Below are positions 8,437 through 17,124 of a stretch of 64,000 nt of DNA, piece after piece; positions within the stretch are counted from its first letter, which is position 1; each line of letters opens with the position of its first letter. The stretch lies in assembly GCF_025628985.1 (NCBI RefSeq), contig NZ_JAOTEM010000002.1, positions 310,001-374,000 of the forward strand. Reading direction: 5' to 3'. Source of the stretch: Chryseobacterium edaphi. Lineage in GTDB: Bacteria > Bacteroidota > Bacteroidia > Flavobacteriales > Weeksellaceae. The translations under genes and the position numbers were made by a program. The notes beneath the pieces were generated by a model. That model was not told the origin of the DNA. It saw nothing but the letters and a program-made list of their open reading frames with translations, and did not search any database.

Positions 8437-9207
8437 ATGTTTAATAATATACCGCCGTTAACGAAGAATATTATCATTATAAATGTTGTTGTTTATATTG
8501 TGACCAACTTCATTCTTTACGCTTTTAATAATATAGAATTTTATTATTCATTAGCTTCATATTATCCATTCTCTCCTTTCTTTAAATCTTGGCAGATTAT
8601 AACCTCAATGTTTATGCATGCTCCTATTGGTGATGGTTCTGGCTTAATGCACATATTCTTCAATATGTTTATGCTTTATAATTTTTCTTTCATGGAAAAT
8701 ATTTTAGGAGGTAAAAGATATCTTCTTCTTTATTTTTTGAGCGGAATAGGGGCTTATGTATTGTTTAATGCGTGGGAGTTTGTTCAGGTGGAAATGTTCG
8801 CAAGACAACTGGAAAGTCTTGGATTTAATATTTATGATTATTTTTCAGGTGAAAATCAAGCACTGAAAGGAAGTGCAGAAGAAATAGCTTCTCAAAACAA
8901 TTTAATATCCAATATTATCAAGATCATATCAACTCCTTTAGTGGGAGCTTCAGGTGCAATTTTTGGTGTTCTGGCTGCATTTGCAACAATTTTTCCTAAT
9001 GCTAAATTGATGATTTTATTCATTCCTTTTCCTGTTAAAGCTAAACATTTATTAATATTTACTATTGTAATTTCAATTTTTCTGGGATATAGTGATAGAG
9101 GTAGCGATGGAGGAACAGCACATCTTGCTCACGTTGGAGGCGCATTAGTAGGTTTTTTACTTGCAAGAGTATGGAAAAATCATATCAACAGATTTAATCA
9201 AATTTAA
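8437..9207 (+). CDS. Rhomboid-family intramembrane serine protease
   Basis: 256 aa with about six membrane helices. The catalytic Ser is S172 in GASGAIFG and the catalytic His is H232 in AHVGGALVGF, on separate helices as in GlpG. The N-terminal LMHIFFNMFML gives the conserved His/Asn region of TM2. An insert of about 50 polar residues (about 115-160) lies between TM3 and the catalytic helix and is longer than in minimal rhomboids. It follows mutL by 5 bp and precedes the EEP gene by 3 bp, forming a tight but functionally mixed operon. Confidence 0.92.
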   Translation: MFNNIPPLTKNIIIINVVVYIVTNFILYAFNNIEFYYSLASYYPFSPFFKSWQIITSMFMHAPIGDGSGLMHIFFNMFMLYNFSFMENILGGKRYLLLYFLSGIGAYVLFNAWEFVQVEMFARQLESLGFNIYDYFSGENQALKGSAEEIASQNNLISNIIKIISTPLVGASGAIFGVLAAFATIFPNAKLMILFIPFPVKAKHLLIFTIVISIFLGYSDRGSDGGTAHLAHVGGALVGFLLARVWKNHINRFNQI

Positions 9208-9210
9208 CTC

Positions 9211-10203
9211 GTGAAAATTTTTCGCCTTATTCTCTTTATCGCCCATTTAGTATTGCTATTTCTCTTAATCGGAGTTTTGCTGAATGCATATGTTCCGCCG
9301 AAGATATTCCCCTGGTTTAATTTGTTGTCTTTAGGATTTCCTGTATTAATTATCGGATATATTTTACTTACCTTTTTTTGGATTTTTTCCTGGAAAAAAA
9401 GAGCTTTTGCATTCATGTTTCTGGGATTATTTTTTCTGAATCCTGTAAAGCGATGGGTTAATTATTCTGTTGATAAAAAAGAAACTGCTAATTTAAAGGT
9501 TATCACATTTAATATGATGGGTGGCAAACTAGGATATGATAAAATAAAAGAATACATAGATCAGCAAAATCCAGATTTGGTTTTTCTTCAGGAAAATTCA
9601 TATCACAACTTTCAGTTTAAAAATCTATCTGGAGACAATAATCTTCCTGTTATTGCTTTTTACTCAAAATATAAAATTCGGAACCGGAAAAATCTTTTTG
9701 AAAATCTTAATGATGAAGATGTAACAGCGCAATGCGAAGTAGTTGACCTTGAGATTAAAGGTAAAATTTACCGTGTTATCAATGCTCATTTAGGTTCTTT
9801 TGGATTTGTTAAAAGTACGGTAAAATTAAATGGAGAAAGCAAAGAAGACGAGCAAAAGGTAAAAGATATTGTTAAAAAATTGATTCCCACATTTAAAATG
9901 CATCAAGAGCAGGTAGCGATCATCCGAAAAAGCATTGATGAATCACCTTATCCTGTAATTTTAGCTGGTGATTTTAATTCAGTTCCGAATTCTTATGAAT
10001 ACTATCATTTAGGAAAAGGCTTGAATGATGCTTTTTTTGAAGTCGGAAAAGGCAGCGGAACCAGTTTTCATGATTACAAATATCCTTTGAGGATTGATTT
10101 TATCTTTACTTCACCATCAATAAAACCTGTAACTTATAAGGTTGACCGTTCGGTCAAACTTTCTGATCACTTTCCTGTGATCTCAACCTTCAAACTTGAT
10201 TGA
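9211..10203 (+). CDS. Membrane-anchored endonuclease/exonuclease/phosphatase protein
   Basis: 330 aa from GTG at 9211, the only in-frame start after the rhomboid stop. Three N-terminal membrane segments (about 5-27, 35-60, 64-78) precede an EEP-fold domain: TFNMMGG, DLVFLQENS, VINAHLGS, ILAGDFNSVPNS and the terminal SDHFPVIS. The catalytic Asn, Glu, Asp and His of the DNase I-like fold are therefore present. Substrate (nucleic acid, lipid or other phosphodiester) is not predictable. A paralog follows directly. Confidence 0.88.
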   Translation: MKIFRLILFIAHLVLLFLLIGVLLNAYVPPKIFPWFNLLSLGFPVLIIGYILLTFFWIFSWKKRAFAFMFLGLFFLNPVKRWVNYSVDKKETANLKVITFNMMGGKLGYDKIKEYIDQQNPDLVFLQENSYHNFQFKNLSGDNNLPVIAFYSKYKIRNRKNLFENLNDEDVTAQCEVVDLEIKGKIYRVINAHLGSFGFVKSTVKLNGESKEDEQKVKDIVKKLIPTFKMHQEQVAIIRKSIDESPYPVILAGDFNSVPNSYEYYHLGKGLNDAFFEVGKGSGTSFHDYKYPLRIDFIFTSPSIKPVTYKVDRSVKLSDHFPVISTFKLD

Positions 10204-10278
10204 CTTTTATAATAAGTTTATGATTTGACTCACGTTCTTGGCAGAATTTTTGTTGCGAAAAACGCAGATCAGAGTTCT

Positions 10279-11262
10279 ATGAAGCGTGCGTATGTATTTT
10301 TAATTTTTCATATCATATTATTTGTATTACTGTTAAGCACATTTGCCAACGCTTGGATTACTCCGCACCATTTCAGCGAACTCAATTTACTTTCCTTGGG
10401 TTTTCCTTATCTGCTTCTGCTTCACCTTATTTTTACATTAATCTGGATTTTAAAAAGAAAAAAAATCGCCATTGTTTTTGTGTGTTCAACATTCATTTTT
10501 TATAACCCTGTGAGACGATGGGTTAATTTTACTCCACAACAAATTTCACAATCTAATCAAAATGATATTAAAGTTTTAACTTATAACGTGAAATACGGAA
10601 GTGCAGGTTGGCCTACGGTAAAAAAATATATTACAGATCAAAATGCAGATATTATTCTTGTTCAGGAAAAAGATACAGCAAGAGAACTCAGAAAAGATCT
10701 GGTGAAATATCCTTCCGTAATTCTGAAAACAAAACATAAAATTTTACGCCAGAAAGATCTATTTGATGATCATTCCAAAGGAAATTCGTTTTATGCTGAT
10801 GTAGAAATCAACGGAAAAATTGTACGCGTCATCAATGTATATCTCGAACCTTTCAGGCTAAATAAAAATATGCTCGGAATAGAAGACAAAAATTGTAAGA
10901 AAGAAGAAAAAAACAAAATTGCCGCGCTTTTTTCAAGATTACTTCCGACATTTAAAACTCATGAAGATCAGGTTAGAAAAATAAGAAAAGCAGTTGACAG
11001 GTCGCCATATCCTGTGATCTTGGCCGGAGATTTCAATTCTGTTCCGAACTCTTGGGAATATTATAATTTAGGCAAAAATCTTGATGATGCATTTGTAGAA
11101 TCAGGAAACGGAAGCTCTACAAGTTTTCACGATTATAAATTTCCGTTAAGAATCGATTATATTTTTACATCCAGAGGCATTAAAGCATTAAGCTACAAGG
11201 TTGACTATTCTGTAAAATTATCAGATCATTATCCTGTAATTGCAGAATTTCTATTAAATTAG
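10279..11262 (+). CDS. Membrane-anchored EEP-family protein, tandem paralog
   Basis: 327 aa from ATG 10279. The frame stays open upstream to a TTG at 10225, but ATG 10279 gives MKRAYVFLIFH, which aligns with the N-terminus of the preceding paralog, so I prefer it. Same layout: three membrane segments, then EEP motifs LTYNVKYG, DIILVQEKD, VINVYLEP, ILAGDFNSVPNS and SDHYPVIAEF. The C-terminal quarters of the two proteins are nearly superimposable, which shows tandem duplication. A lipoprotein gene starts 4 bp downstream. Confidence 0.88.
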   Translation: MKRAYVFLIFHIILFVLLLSTFANAWITPHHFSELNLLSLGFPYLLLLHLIFTLIWILKRKKIAIVFVCSTFIFYNPVRRWVNFTPQQISQSNQNDIKVLTYNVKYGSAGWPTVKKYITDQNADIILVQEKDTARELRKDLVKYPSVILKTKHKILRQKDLFDDHSKGNSFYADVEINGKIVRVINVYLEPFRLNKNMLGIEDKNCKKEEKNKIAALFSRLLPTFKTHEDQVRKIRKAVDRSPYPVILAGDFNSVPNSWEYYNLGKNLDDAFVESGNGSSTSFHDYKFPLRIDYIFTSRGIKALSYKVDYSVKLSDHYPVIAEFLLN

Positions 11263-11266
11263 TTCC

Positions 11267-11608
11267 ATGAAAAAAGTATTGGCAGCAGGATGTATAAGTT
11301 TGGGGTTTTTGATTGCATGTTCAAGGAAAGAACCTGCAAATCTTGATCAGACTCAGGCTTTACAACCTCATTATGACACTACTGCAATTGACTCTTTTTC
11401 AGCGGGTGCAACCACTGTTGATATTGTCCGTAAAATAAGAATGTCTTCTCAAAAATATCAGGATTCTGTAAAAGAAGCTATAAAACTTGAGCAGGAAGAA
11501 AAACGAATCGAGGCAGAATTGGAAAAAGAAAACAAGAAAAAGACAGAAGAAGAAAAAAAGCTGAAAGCCAAGGAAAACGATGTTGCCTCTACACCAAAAA
11601 CAGATTAA
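11267..11608 (+). CDS. Small lipoprotein with charged helical tail
   Basis: 113 aa. The signal MKKVLAAGCISLGFLIAC carries the lipobox Cys at residue 18. A short linker is followed by a long K/E-rich helix (about 65-105, EEEKKLKAKE-type) that could be a coiled coil. No enzymatic motif. It starts 4 bp after the EEP paralog and probably shares its transcript. Function unknown. Confidence 0.75.
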   Translation: MKKVLAAGCISLGFLIACSRKEPANLDQTQALQPHYDTTAIDSFSAGATTVDIVRKIRMSSQKYQDSVKEAIKLEQEEKRIEAELEKENKKKTEEEKKLKAKENDVASTPKTD

Positions 11609-11630
11609 TTATAAAATCAAAACATACAAA

Positions 11631-12005
11631 ATGAAAAAACAAATTATCGCAGCATTTGCGGTTTCAGCATTTATAGTAAGCTGTACACAATCTACTTCTA
11701 AAACAGAAACGGTAGAAAATCAGGATGGATCCTCAGTTACAACAACTGTAACAGAAAGTCGCACAGGTTTTGTGGATACGGCAAAGGTTGAAAAAGCAAA
11801 ATCGGATGTAAAAACTACAGTTAATAAAACAGGCGAAAAGATCAACGAAGCCGGAAAAGATATTAAAGCTGAAGCCAATAAAGTAGGTAAAGACATCAAA
11901 TCCGGAGCTCAGGAAGTTGGTAAAGACGTTAAAAATACTGCAGCAAAAGGCGCTCAAAAAGTAGAAGATGCTGCAAAAAAACTGAAAGAAGATCTTAATA
12001 ATTAA
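11631..12005 (+). CDS. Lipoprotein with LEA/apolipoprotein-like amphipathic repeats
   Basis: 124 aa from ATG 11631, chosen because it starts the signal peptide MKKQIIAAFAVSAFIVSC with the lipobox Cys at residue 18; the frame is open further upstream but overlaps the previous gene. Residues 50-120 are an alternating K/D/A pattern (for example KDIKAEANKVGKDIKSGAQE) with about 11-residue periodicity, typical of amphipathic helices in YtxH/LEA-like proteins. It is probably an envelope stress or packing protein; that is inference. Confidence 0.75.
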   Translation: MKKQIIAAFAVSAFIVSCTQSTSKTETVENQDGSSVTTTVTESRTGFVDTAKVEKAKSDVKTTVNKTGEKINEAGKDIKAEANKVGKDIKSGAQEVGKDVKNTAAKGAQKVEDAAKKLKEDLNN

Positions 12006-12025
12006 AATCTTTAGTAATTAAAACA

Positions 12026-12057
12026 AAAACCGCAGAATAATCTCTGCGGTTTTTTTT
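12026..12057 (+). terminator. Terminator between converging genes
   Basis: Stem CCGCAGA (12030-12036) with TCTGCGG (12043-12049), 6-nt loop and eight T. It reaches the stop codon of the opposing GH3 gene. Confidence 0.85.
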
Positions 12058-13573
12058 ATGATTGATTCATTTCCAGAAGAGGATCGATGTATTCTCTATC
12101 ATTACTCAAACGCGGAACTTTATTTTGTCCGCCAAGCTTCCCTTTAGATTCCAGCCAGCAATAGAACAAATTGGGCTTTGCGATGTGTATTACAGGTTTC
12201 TTTAGGGTAATGTTGTTATAACGTTTTGCTTCATAATCGGAATTAATGGCTTTAAGATGCTGATCAAAAATCTCCGTGAATTCTTCTAAGCTATGAGGTT
12301 TTTCGCTAAATTCAAATATCCATTCGTGAGCACCGCTTTCGTTTTCTTTCATAAAAATCGGAGCTCCGGTAAAATCAGTCACTGCAGATTTTGTGGCTTC
12401 ACAGGCTTTCGTCAGCGCAGATTCTACATTGGTAATCATCAATTCTTCACCAAAAGCATTGATATAATGTTTTGTTCGTCCTGTAATTTTTATTCTGAAA
12501 GGATTGGTTGACGTAAAAATGACAGTATCACCAATTAAATATCTCCACAAACCACCATTGGTTGTGATAACCATCGCATAATTTCTGCCGACTTCCACAT
12601 CTTCTAAACTTATGACTTTTGGATTTGAACAATGAAACTGATCCATTGGGATAAATTCATAAAAAATACCATAATCGAGCATCAGAAGCATTTCGTCGCT
12701 ATTCGGTCTGTCCTGAATTCCAAAGAAGCCTTCGGAAGCATTGTAAATTTCGTAATAGTTGATATTTTTCCCGATGATCTGTTTGTACTGATCTTTATAG
12801 GGTTTAAAGCTTATTCCACCGTGGAAAAACACTTCCAGGTTTGGCCACAATTCAGAAATACTTTTGACATCAGTTTCCTTTAAAACTCTCTGTAAAAGCA
12901 CCATCATCCAACTTGGAACACCCAAAATACTTCCTACATCTTCGTTTTTGACTTCAGAAGTGATCGCCTTTAACTTGCTTTCCCACTCTCCCATCAGAGA
13001 AACTTTCTTGCTAGGAGTGGTGGTAATTTCAACCCAAAATGGAAGATTATCAATCAGAATTGCAGAAAGATCTCCAAATTTGGTATTAAAATCTGCATAT
13101 AATTCTGAACTACCTCCTAAACGTAAATTTTTATTGGTAAAAAGCTGATTTTCAGGATGATTATTGGCATAAATGGAAACCATATCCTTTCCGGCTTTCA
13201 TGTGACAATACTCAAGACTTTCTGCTGAAATCGGAATAAATTTACTTTTGGCATTCGTAGTTCCGGAAGATTTAGCAAAATGTTTGATGTAACCAGGCCA
13301 GCTTACGTCTTTATGACCTTGTCTTGCTCTTTCAATATAAGGTTCAAAGTCTTCGTACGTAACTACCGGAACTTTATTTTTAAAATCCTGATAGCTTGAA
13401 ATGGTATTAAAACCATATCTCTTACCATATTCCGTATCTTCTGCATGAAACAACTGTGAAAACAGAATTCCGTTCTGCGTTTCAATAGGATGATCCATAA
13501 AATTCTGTATCTGATCTATCCTTTGGCGGATAAACCAATTGACTACCGTATTGAAAAGTGCTTTCGTTGCCAT
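12056..13573 (-). CDS. GH3 auxin-responsive-promoter family protein
   Basis: 505 aa from ATG 13573 (MATKALFNTVVNWFIRQRI), the usual N-terminus of bacterial family members; the frame extends 20 codons upstream without support. GH3 proteins are acyl-adenylate-forming enzymes of the firefly-luciferase superfamily. The P-loop FAKSSGTTNAKSKFIP (about 111-126), the middle motif YNASEGFFG and GGLWRYLIGD are visible. In plants they conjugate amino acids to hormones; the bacterial substrate is unknown. Single gene, converging on the lipoprotein gene. A -7 box lies only 5 bp before the ATG, suggesting a leaderless message. Confidence 0.9.
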   Translation of the reverse strand: MATKALFNTVVNWFIRQRIDQIQNFMDHPIETQNGILFSQLFHAEDTEYGKRYGFNTISSYQDFKNKVPVVTYEDFEPYIERARQGHKDVSWPGYIKHFAKSSGTTNAKSKFIPISAESLEYCHMKAGKDMVSIYANNHPENQLFTNKNLRLGGSSELYADFNTKFGDLSAILIDNLPFWVEITTTPSKKVSLMGEWESKLKAITSEVKNEDVGSILGVPSWMMVLLQRVLKETDVKSISELWPNLEVFFHGGISFKPYKDQYKQIIGKNINYYEIYNASEGFFGIQDRPNSDEMLLMLDYGIFYEFIPMDQFHCSNPKVISLEDVEVGRNYAMVITTNGGLWRYLIGDTVIFTSTNPFRIKITGRTKHYINAFGEELMITNVESALTKACEATKSAVTDFTGAPIFMKENESGAHEWIFEFSEKPHSLEEFTEIFDQHLKAINSDYEAKRYNNITLKKPVIHIAKPNLFYCWLESKGKLGGQNKVPRLSNDREYIDPLLEMNQS

Positions 13574-13578
13574 TTCAA

Positions 13579-13586
13579 CAAATATA
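13579..13586 (-). promoter_or_regulatory. -7 box abutting the GH3 start codon
   Basis: On the minus strand TATATTTG matches TAnnTTTG and ends 5 bp before ATG 13573. A TTG at 13605-13603 gives a short 16-bp spacer. Transcription would begin at or very near the start codon. Confidence 0.5.
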
Positions 13587-13618
13587 ATCATATTTGAATT
13601 TCCAAGGAATGATTTAAA

Positions 13619-13650
13619 TAAAAAAACCGTCACAAAATTTGTAACGGTTT
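13619..13650 (-). terminator. Terminator of the bacilliredoxin gene
   Basis: Near-perfect palindrome with arms AACCGT/ACGGTT and inner ACAAA/TTTGT, followed on the minus strand by a run of T. Confidence 0.8.
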
Positions 13651-13677
13651 CTATTTGAAGTTTTTAAATGCTTAATA

Positions 13678-14088
13678 TTAGCAATATTCGTCATAGGCAG
13701 CCTGAAGGTTTGCAGCGATTGCTCCTGCAGGATTTCCTTCAATGTGATGTCTTTCTAACATGTGAACCAATTCTCCGTCTTTGAAAAGAGCTACACATGG
13801 TGAGCTTGGAGGAAATGGCGCTAAATGTTTTCTTGCTGCATCTACTGCGTCTTTATCAAAACCTGCAAAAACAGTTGTCAAATGATCTGGTTTTTTATCT
13901 CCCGTCAAAGAATAAACAACTCCCGGTCTTGCTGCTCCTGCCGCACATCCGCAAACAGAGTTGATAACTAAAAGAGTGGTTCCGGATTGCTTCAAAGCAT
14001 CTTCTACTTGTGAAGGAGTTTCTAAATCCTGAAAACCTTTATCTGTAAGTTCAGCCTTCATTGGCATTACTAAATCTGATGGATACAT
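13678..14088 (-). CDS. Bacilliredoxin, BrxA/BrxB (YphP) family
   Basis: 136 aa, the normal family length. The CGC active-site motif (C46-G-C48) lies in VINSVCGCAAGAARPG, in place of the CxxC of thioredoxins. This family removes bacillithiol from mixed disulfides in Firmicutes; members are also common in Bacteroidetes, where the low-molecular-weight thiol partner should be confirmed. A monocistronic unit with its own promoter (14112-14142) and terminator. Confidence 0.93.
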   Translation of the reverse strand: MYPSDLVMPMKAELTDKGFQDLETPSQVEDALKQSGTTLLVINSVCGCAAGAARPGVVYSLTGDKKPDHLTTVFAGFDKDAVDAARKHLAPFPPSSPCVALFKDGELVHMLERHHIEGNPAGAIAANLQAAYDEYC

Positions 14089-14111
14089 TTCTTGTAATTT
14101 TTAATTGTAGA

Positions 14112-14142
14112 CAAATTTACAACATTTATAAATTTATCTCAA
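14112..14142 (-). promoter_or_regulatory. Promoter of the bacilliredoxin gene
   Basis: On the minus strand TTG (14142-14140), a 20-bp spacer and TAAATTTG (14119-14112) fit the Bacteroidetes -33/-7 layout. The ATG is 23 bp further on. Confidence 0.7.
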
Positions 14143-14262
14143 TTAATAAAAACTATTGCTGAATTCGGGAAACAAAATGGAAAGCGACGCAATACGTGTA
14201 TATTTCACATTAAATTTTAGATATTAATGAGATAAATTAGTTAATAAATAACAATTTTTTAT

Positions 14263-14348
14263 TAAATTTGAAATAATTCTAAAAACAATCTTCCATGAAA
14301 AAAACTTTATTAGTAAAATTTCTAGGACATATCCAATTAAATGCGATG
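14263..14348 (+). other. Promoter-like site and 18-codon mini-ORF in a 494-bp gene-free stretch
   Basis: The stretch 14089-14582 has no normal gene. On the plus strand TAAATTTG (14263-14270) is followed 24 bp later by ATG 14295 and an 18-codon frame, MKKTLLVKFLGHIQLNAM, ending at TGA 14349-14351. It looks like the start of a signal or leader peptide that is cut short. It may be a decayed gene, a leader peptide or the 5' part of a small RNA. No homology is claimed. Confidence 0.35.
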
Positions 14349-14446
14349 TGAATTTAGTTCCCACCTTATCCTTTTAATAATCATCAAATGCGTGAGTTTT
14401 TAGAATACTTTAGATGGTAATTTTAAAAGGCTTTTTGAATAAAAAT

Positions 14447-14475
14447 GAAGCCCGGAAAATAAAGTTCCGGGCTTC
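14447..14475 (-). terminator. Strong terminator, best oriented for yqeY
   Basis: An 11-bp stem, GAAGCCCGGAA with TTCCGGGCTTC, surrounds a short AT loop. The T-rich side is on the minus strand, downstream of the GatB/YqeY gene, but the hairpin could also end a plus-strand transcript from 14263. Confidence 0.75.
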
Positions 14476-14582
14476 GTTAATCAAATCGATATGCAAAGGT
14501 TGAATATCCGTTATAAAACAATTGATGCTTTTGGTTGTCAGTTGATCATATTAATTATCAACTAAAAACCTTCAACAATCAA

Positions 14583-15029
14583 TTATGAAAGTAATTTCTT
14601 AGCCATCTCGGAAATACTTTTTCCATCAGATTTTCCGGCTAAGTTTTTTGAAGCTAATCCCATTACTTTTCCTAAATCTTTAATAGATTCAGCGCCAGTT
14701 TCGGAAATAATCTGCTTAATTTCTACTTCAAGTTCTTCAGGAGACAATTGTGCAGGTAAAAATTTCTCAATGACTTTCATCTGGGCATCTTCTACTTCTG
14801 CCAAATCGTTTCTTCCCTGAGCTGTAAACTGCTCGTAAGAATCTTTTCGCTGTTTGATCATTCTTTGCAAAATTGCAATTTCCTGTTCAGAAGAAACTTC
14901 AGCTCCAAGAGCTTCTGTTTTTAGCAATAATATCTGAGATTTTACAGCACGAAGAGAATCTAAAGCCACTCTGTCTTTTGCTCTCATCGCTGTTTTTATT
15001 GCTTCGCTTATGGTAAGTTCTAAACTCAT
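14583..15029 (-). CDS. GatB/YqeY domain protein
   Basis: 148 aa. All-helical YqeY pattern with MSLELTISEAIKTAMRAKDRVALDSLRAVKS at the N-terminus, RMIKQRKDSYEQF in the middle and the C-terminal LGKVMGLASKNLAGKSDGKSI, which resembles the tail domain of GatB that contacts tRNA. As a free-standing protein its role is uncertain. It follows ftsZ as the last gene of the dcw block, after a 98-bp gap filled with short word repeats. Confidence 0.9.
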   Translation of the reverse strand: MSLELTISEAIKTAMRAKDRVALDSLRAVKSQILLLKTEALGAEVSSEQEIAILQRMIKQRKDSYEQFTAQGRNDLAEVEDAQMKVIEKFLPAQLSPEELEVEIKQIISETGAESIKDLGKVMGLASKNLAGKSDGKSISEMAKKLLS

Positions 15030-15127
15030 ATTAATTCAATTTAACAATGTAAAAGTGTATCAATGTACCAATACTTTTAATGCATCAAATTGTTACATTG
15101 TTAGATTGATCCATTGTTACATTATTA
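15030..15127. repeat. Short word repeats (TTGTTACATT type) between ftsZ and yqeY
   Basis: The gap contains several near-copies of ATTGTTACATTG and CAATGTA in direct and inverted order. Similar word-repeat filler with different words occurs at 17060-17112 (CATTCATC/TTATCATT) and 30664-30745 (GTCAATT/TTGACAATTCAC). No coding or terminator signal is seen here. Confidence 0.6.
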
Positions 15128-17038
15128 TTAATCTACATCTTTATTTAAAAATCTGTTTTCTCTGATCTGCATGTTTCCGTTGTTATCAGACAAATAGGTG
15201 TTGATATTTTGGTCTGAAGCATTGGAACCGTCGATAGAGATATTTTTTCTCTTGAATGCAGGTACAGATTCAAACTCATTCACGTGATCAAAATTCTGAT
15301 AACGTGAATTGAATTCTTTCAGCTTGTTTCTTCTTTCTGTTGCTCTTTCCTGATCTGCAGGTTTGTTGACGAAAGTAAATTCGGATTCTGAGTGTCTTGT
15401 AGTTTCTACTTCTACTCTTCTTTCAACAACAGGTTTTTCCTCTACTTTCGGTTGCTCAGGAGATTGATAGAACGTTTCAACCTTGTGAGTCGTTTCTTCT
15501 ATCTTCATCTCAATCACTGAAGAAGTTTCAACCTCATTTTTTGGCTGTTCGAAATCATATTTAGGCTCAACAATCGGTTCGTTAACTGTGAAATTAAATT
15601 CAACAGCTTTTTCGTCCGAATAATTATTTCTGAAAGAACTTTCTTTTGGCTCTTCTTTTTTATTTTCGAAATCAAAAGAGAAAGACTGAATTTCCAGATC
15701 ATTCGGATCATCATCGAAAGAAAACAAATTAACATTTTCCTCCTGACCTAAATCTTCGTTTCTCCAGCTCTGAATTGGGCTTTCTAATGTATCTTCCTCT
15801 CTATCAGAGAATTTTATTTCAGTTTTTACATCTTCATCCTCAATAATCATTTTTTTTTCAGAAGACGACATTTTAAATTTTGGCGCGTCCTGATCTTCAT
15901 CATCTAATCTGAAAAGATTTTTTCCTCCAAAATCATATCCCTGTTCAGGAGCAACTTCTCTTTCGTCTCTTGTTTTAAAAGGTGAAGCTTTTGGAGTTTC
16001 CAAAGCATCATTCAAACCAATTCTGATTTTCTCAGTAGGTCCTGCAAACTTTTGATTATCATTTGAAAAACCGGTAGCAATCACCAAAACGCTTACTGCA
16101 TCGCCCAATTCTTCATCTGCACCAACTCCAAAAATAATATCTGCTGTATGACCCGCTTCTTTCTGGATATAATCCATAATGATTCCGATCTCATCCATTG
16201 TAGCTTCTTCTACACCACTCCTGATCAATAACAATACATTTCTTGCGCCTGTAATTTTATTATCGTTCAATAATGGAGAATCCAATGCTTTTCTTACTGC
16301 TTCTTCAGCCTTGTTTTCACCTGAAGCCATTCCTGTAGACATCAAAGCCGTACCTGAATTCTGAAGTACAGATTTAGCATCTCTAAAGTCAATATTTACA
16401 TCAAAGTAACCCGTAATAACTTCTGCCATTCCTTTTGCAGCATTGGTTAAAACTTCATCGGCTTTTGAGAATCCTTGTTTGAAACCTAAATTTCCAAATT
16501 GCTGTCTCAATTTATCGTTATTGATTACAATTAATGAATCAACATTATTTCTTAATTTTTCAAGACCCAATTCTGCCTGTTCCAATCTTCTTTTTCCTTC
16601 AAAACTGAAAGGAACCGTAACGATACCTACCGTAAGAATTCCCATATCTTTGGCAACTTTAGCAATAACGGGAGCTGCACCAGTTCCTGTTCCACCACCC
16701 ATTCCTGCGGTAATAAAAACCATTTTGGTGTTTTGTCCCATTGAAGCTTTTATGTCTTCAATGCTTTCGATAGCTGCTTTTTCTCCAACTTCAGGATCTG
16801 CACCCGCTCCAAGTCCTTCAGTAATGGTAACTCCCAACTGAACTTTGTTTGAAACAGGATTGTTATCCAAAGTCTGTGCATCGGTATTGCAAATCACGAA
16901 ATCTACCCCGTGAATCCCTTTTTCGTACATGTGCTTTAGTGCGTTGTTTCCACCGCCACCAACACCGATTACTTTGATGATCGAGGAATTTCCCTTTGGT
17001 AAATCAAATGAAAATCCTTGTGTACCTATATTTTCCAT
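15128..17038 (-). CDS. ftsZ: Cell division protein FtsZ
   Basis: 636 aa, much longer than the about 380-residue E. coli protein. The tubulin-like GTPase domain (about 15-330) has VIGVGGGGNNALKHM, the signature GMGGGTGTGAAPVIA and the T7-loop region NVDIDFRDAKSVL. A highly acidic, low-complexity linker of nearly 300 residues follows, ending with MQIRENRFLNKDVD, the candidate C-terminal peptide for FtsA binding. Bacteroidetes FtsZ often has long linkers. ftsA lies 86 bp upstream; both assemble the Z-ring. Confidence 0.97.
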   Translation of the reverse strand: MENIGTQGFSFDLPKGNSSIIKVIGVGGGGNNALKHMYEKGIHGVDFVICNTDAQTLDNNPVSNKVQLGVTITEGLGAGADPEVGEKAAIESIEDIKASMGQNTKMVFITAGMGGGTGTGAAPVIAKVAKDMGILTVGIVTVPFSFEGKRRLEQAELGLEKLRNNVDSLIVINNDKLRQQFGNLGFKQGFSKADEVLTNAAKGMAEVITGYFDVNIDFRDAKSVLQNSGTALMSTGMASGENKAEEAVRKALDSPLLNDNKITGARNVLLLIRSGVEEATMDEIGIIMDYIQKEAGHTADIIFGVGADEELGDAVSVLVIATGFSNDNQKFAGPTEKIRIGLNDALETPKASPFKTRDEREVAPEQGYDFGGKNLFRLDDEDQDAPKFKMSSSEKKMIIEDEDVKTEIKFSDREEDTLESPIQSWRNEDLGQEENVNLFSFDDDPNDLEIQSFSFDFENKKEEPKESSFRNNYSDEKAVEFNFTVNEPIVEPKYDFEQPKNEVETSSVIEMKIEETTHKVETFYQSPEQPKVEEKPVVERRVEVETTRHSESEFTFVNKPADQERATERRNKLKEFNSRYQNFDHVNEFESVPAFKRKNISIDGSNASDQNINTYLSDNNGNMQIRENRFLNKDVD

Positions 17039-17124
17039 ACTTATATTTTTTTATGTTTGATAAACGATTATGATAGTTGATGAGAAAAATCATTCATCGC
17101 TTATCATTCATCACTTCTATTTAA

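Noticed and set aside
12056..13633. Longer GH3 protein starting at 13633
   Set aside because: The extra N-terminus overlaps the promoter and the terminator of the next gene, and the family normally starts at MATKALF.
14351..14446. A decayed gene continuing after the 18-codon frame
   Set aside because: No frame after 14351 shows recognisable protein similarity by eye, so I report only the mini-ORF.
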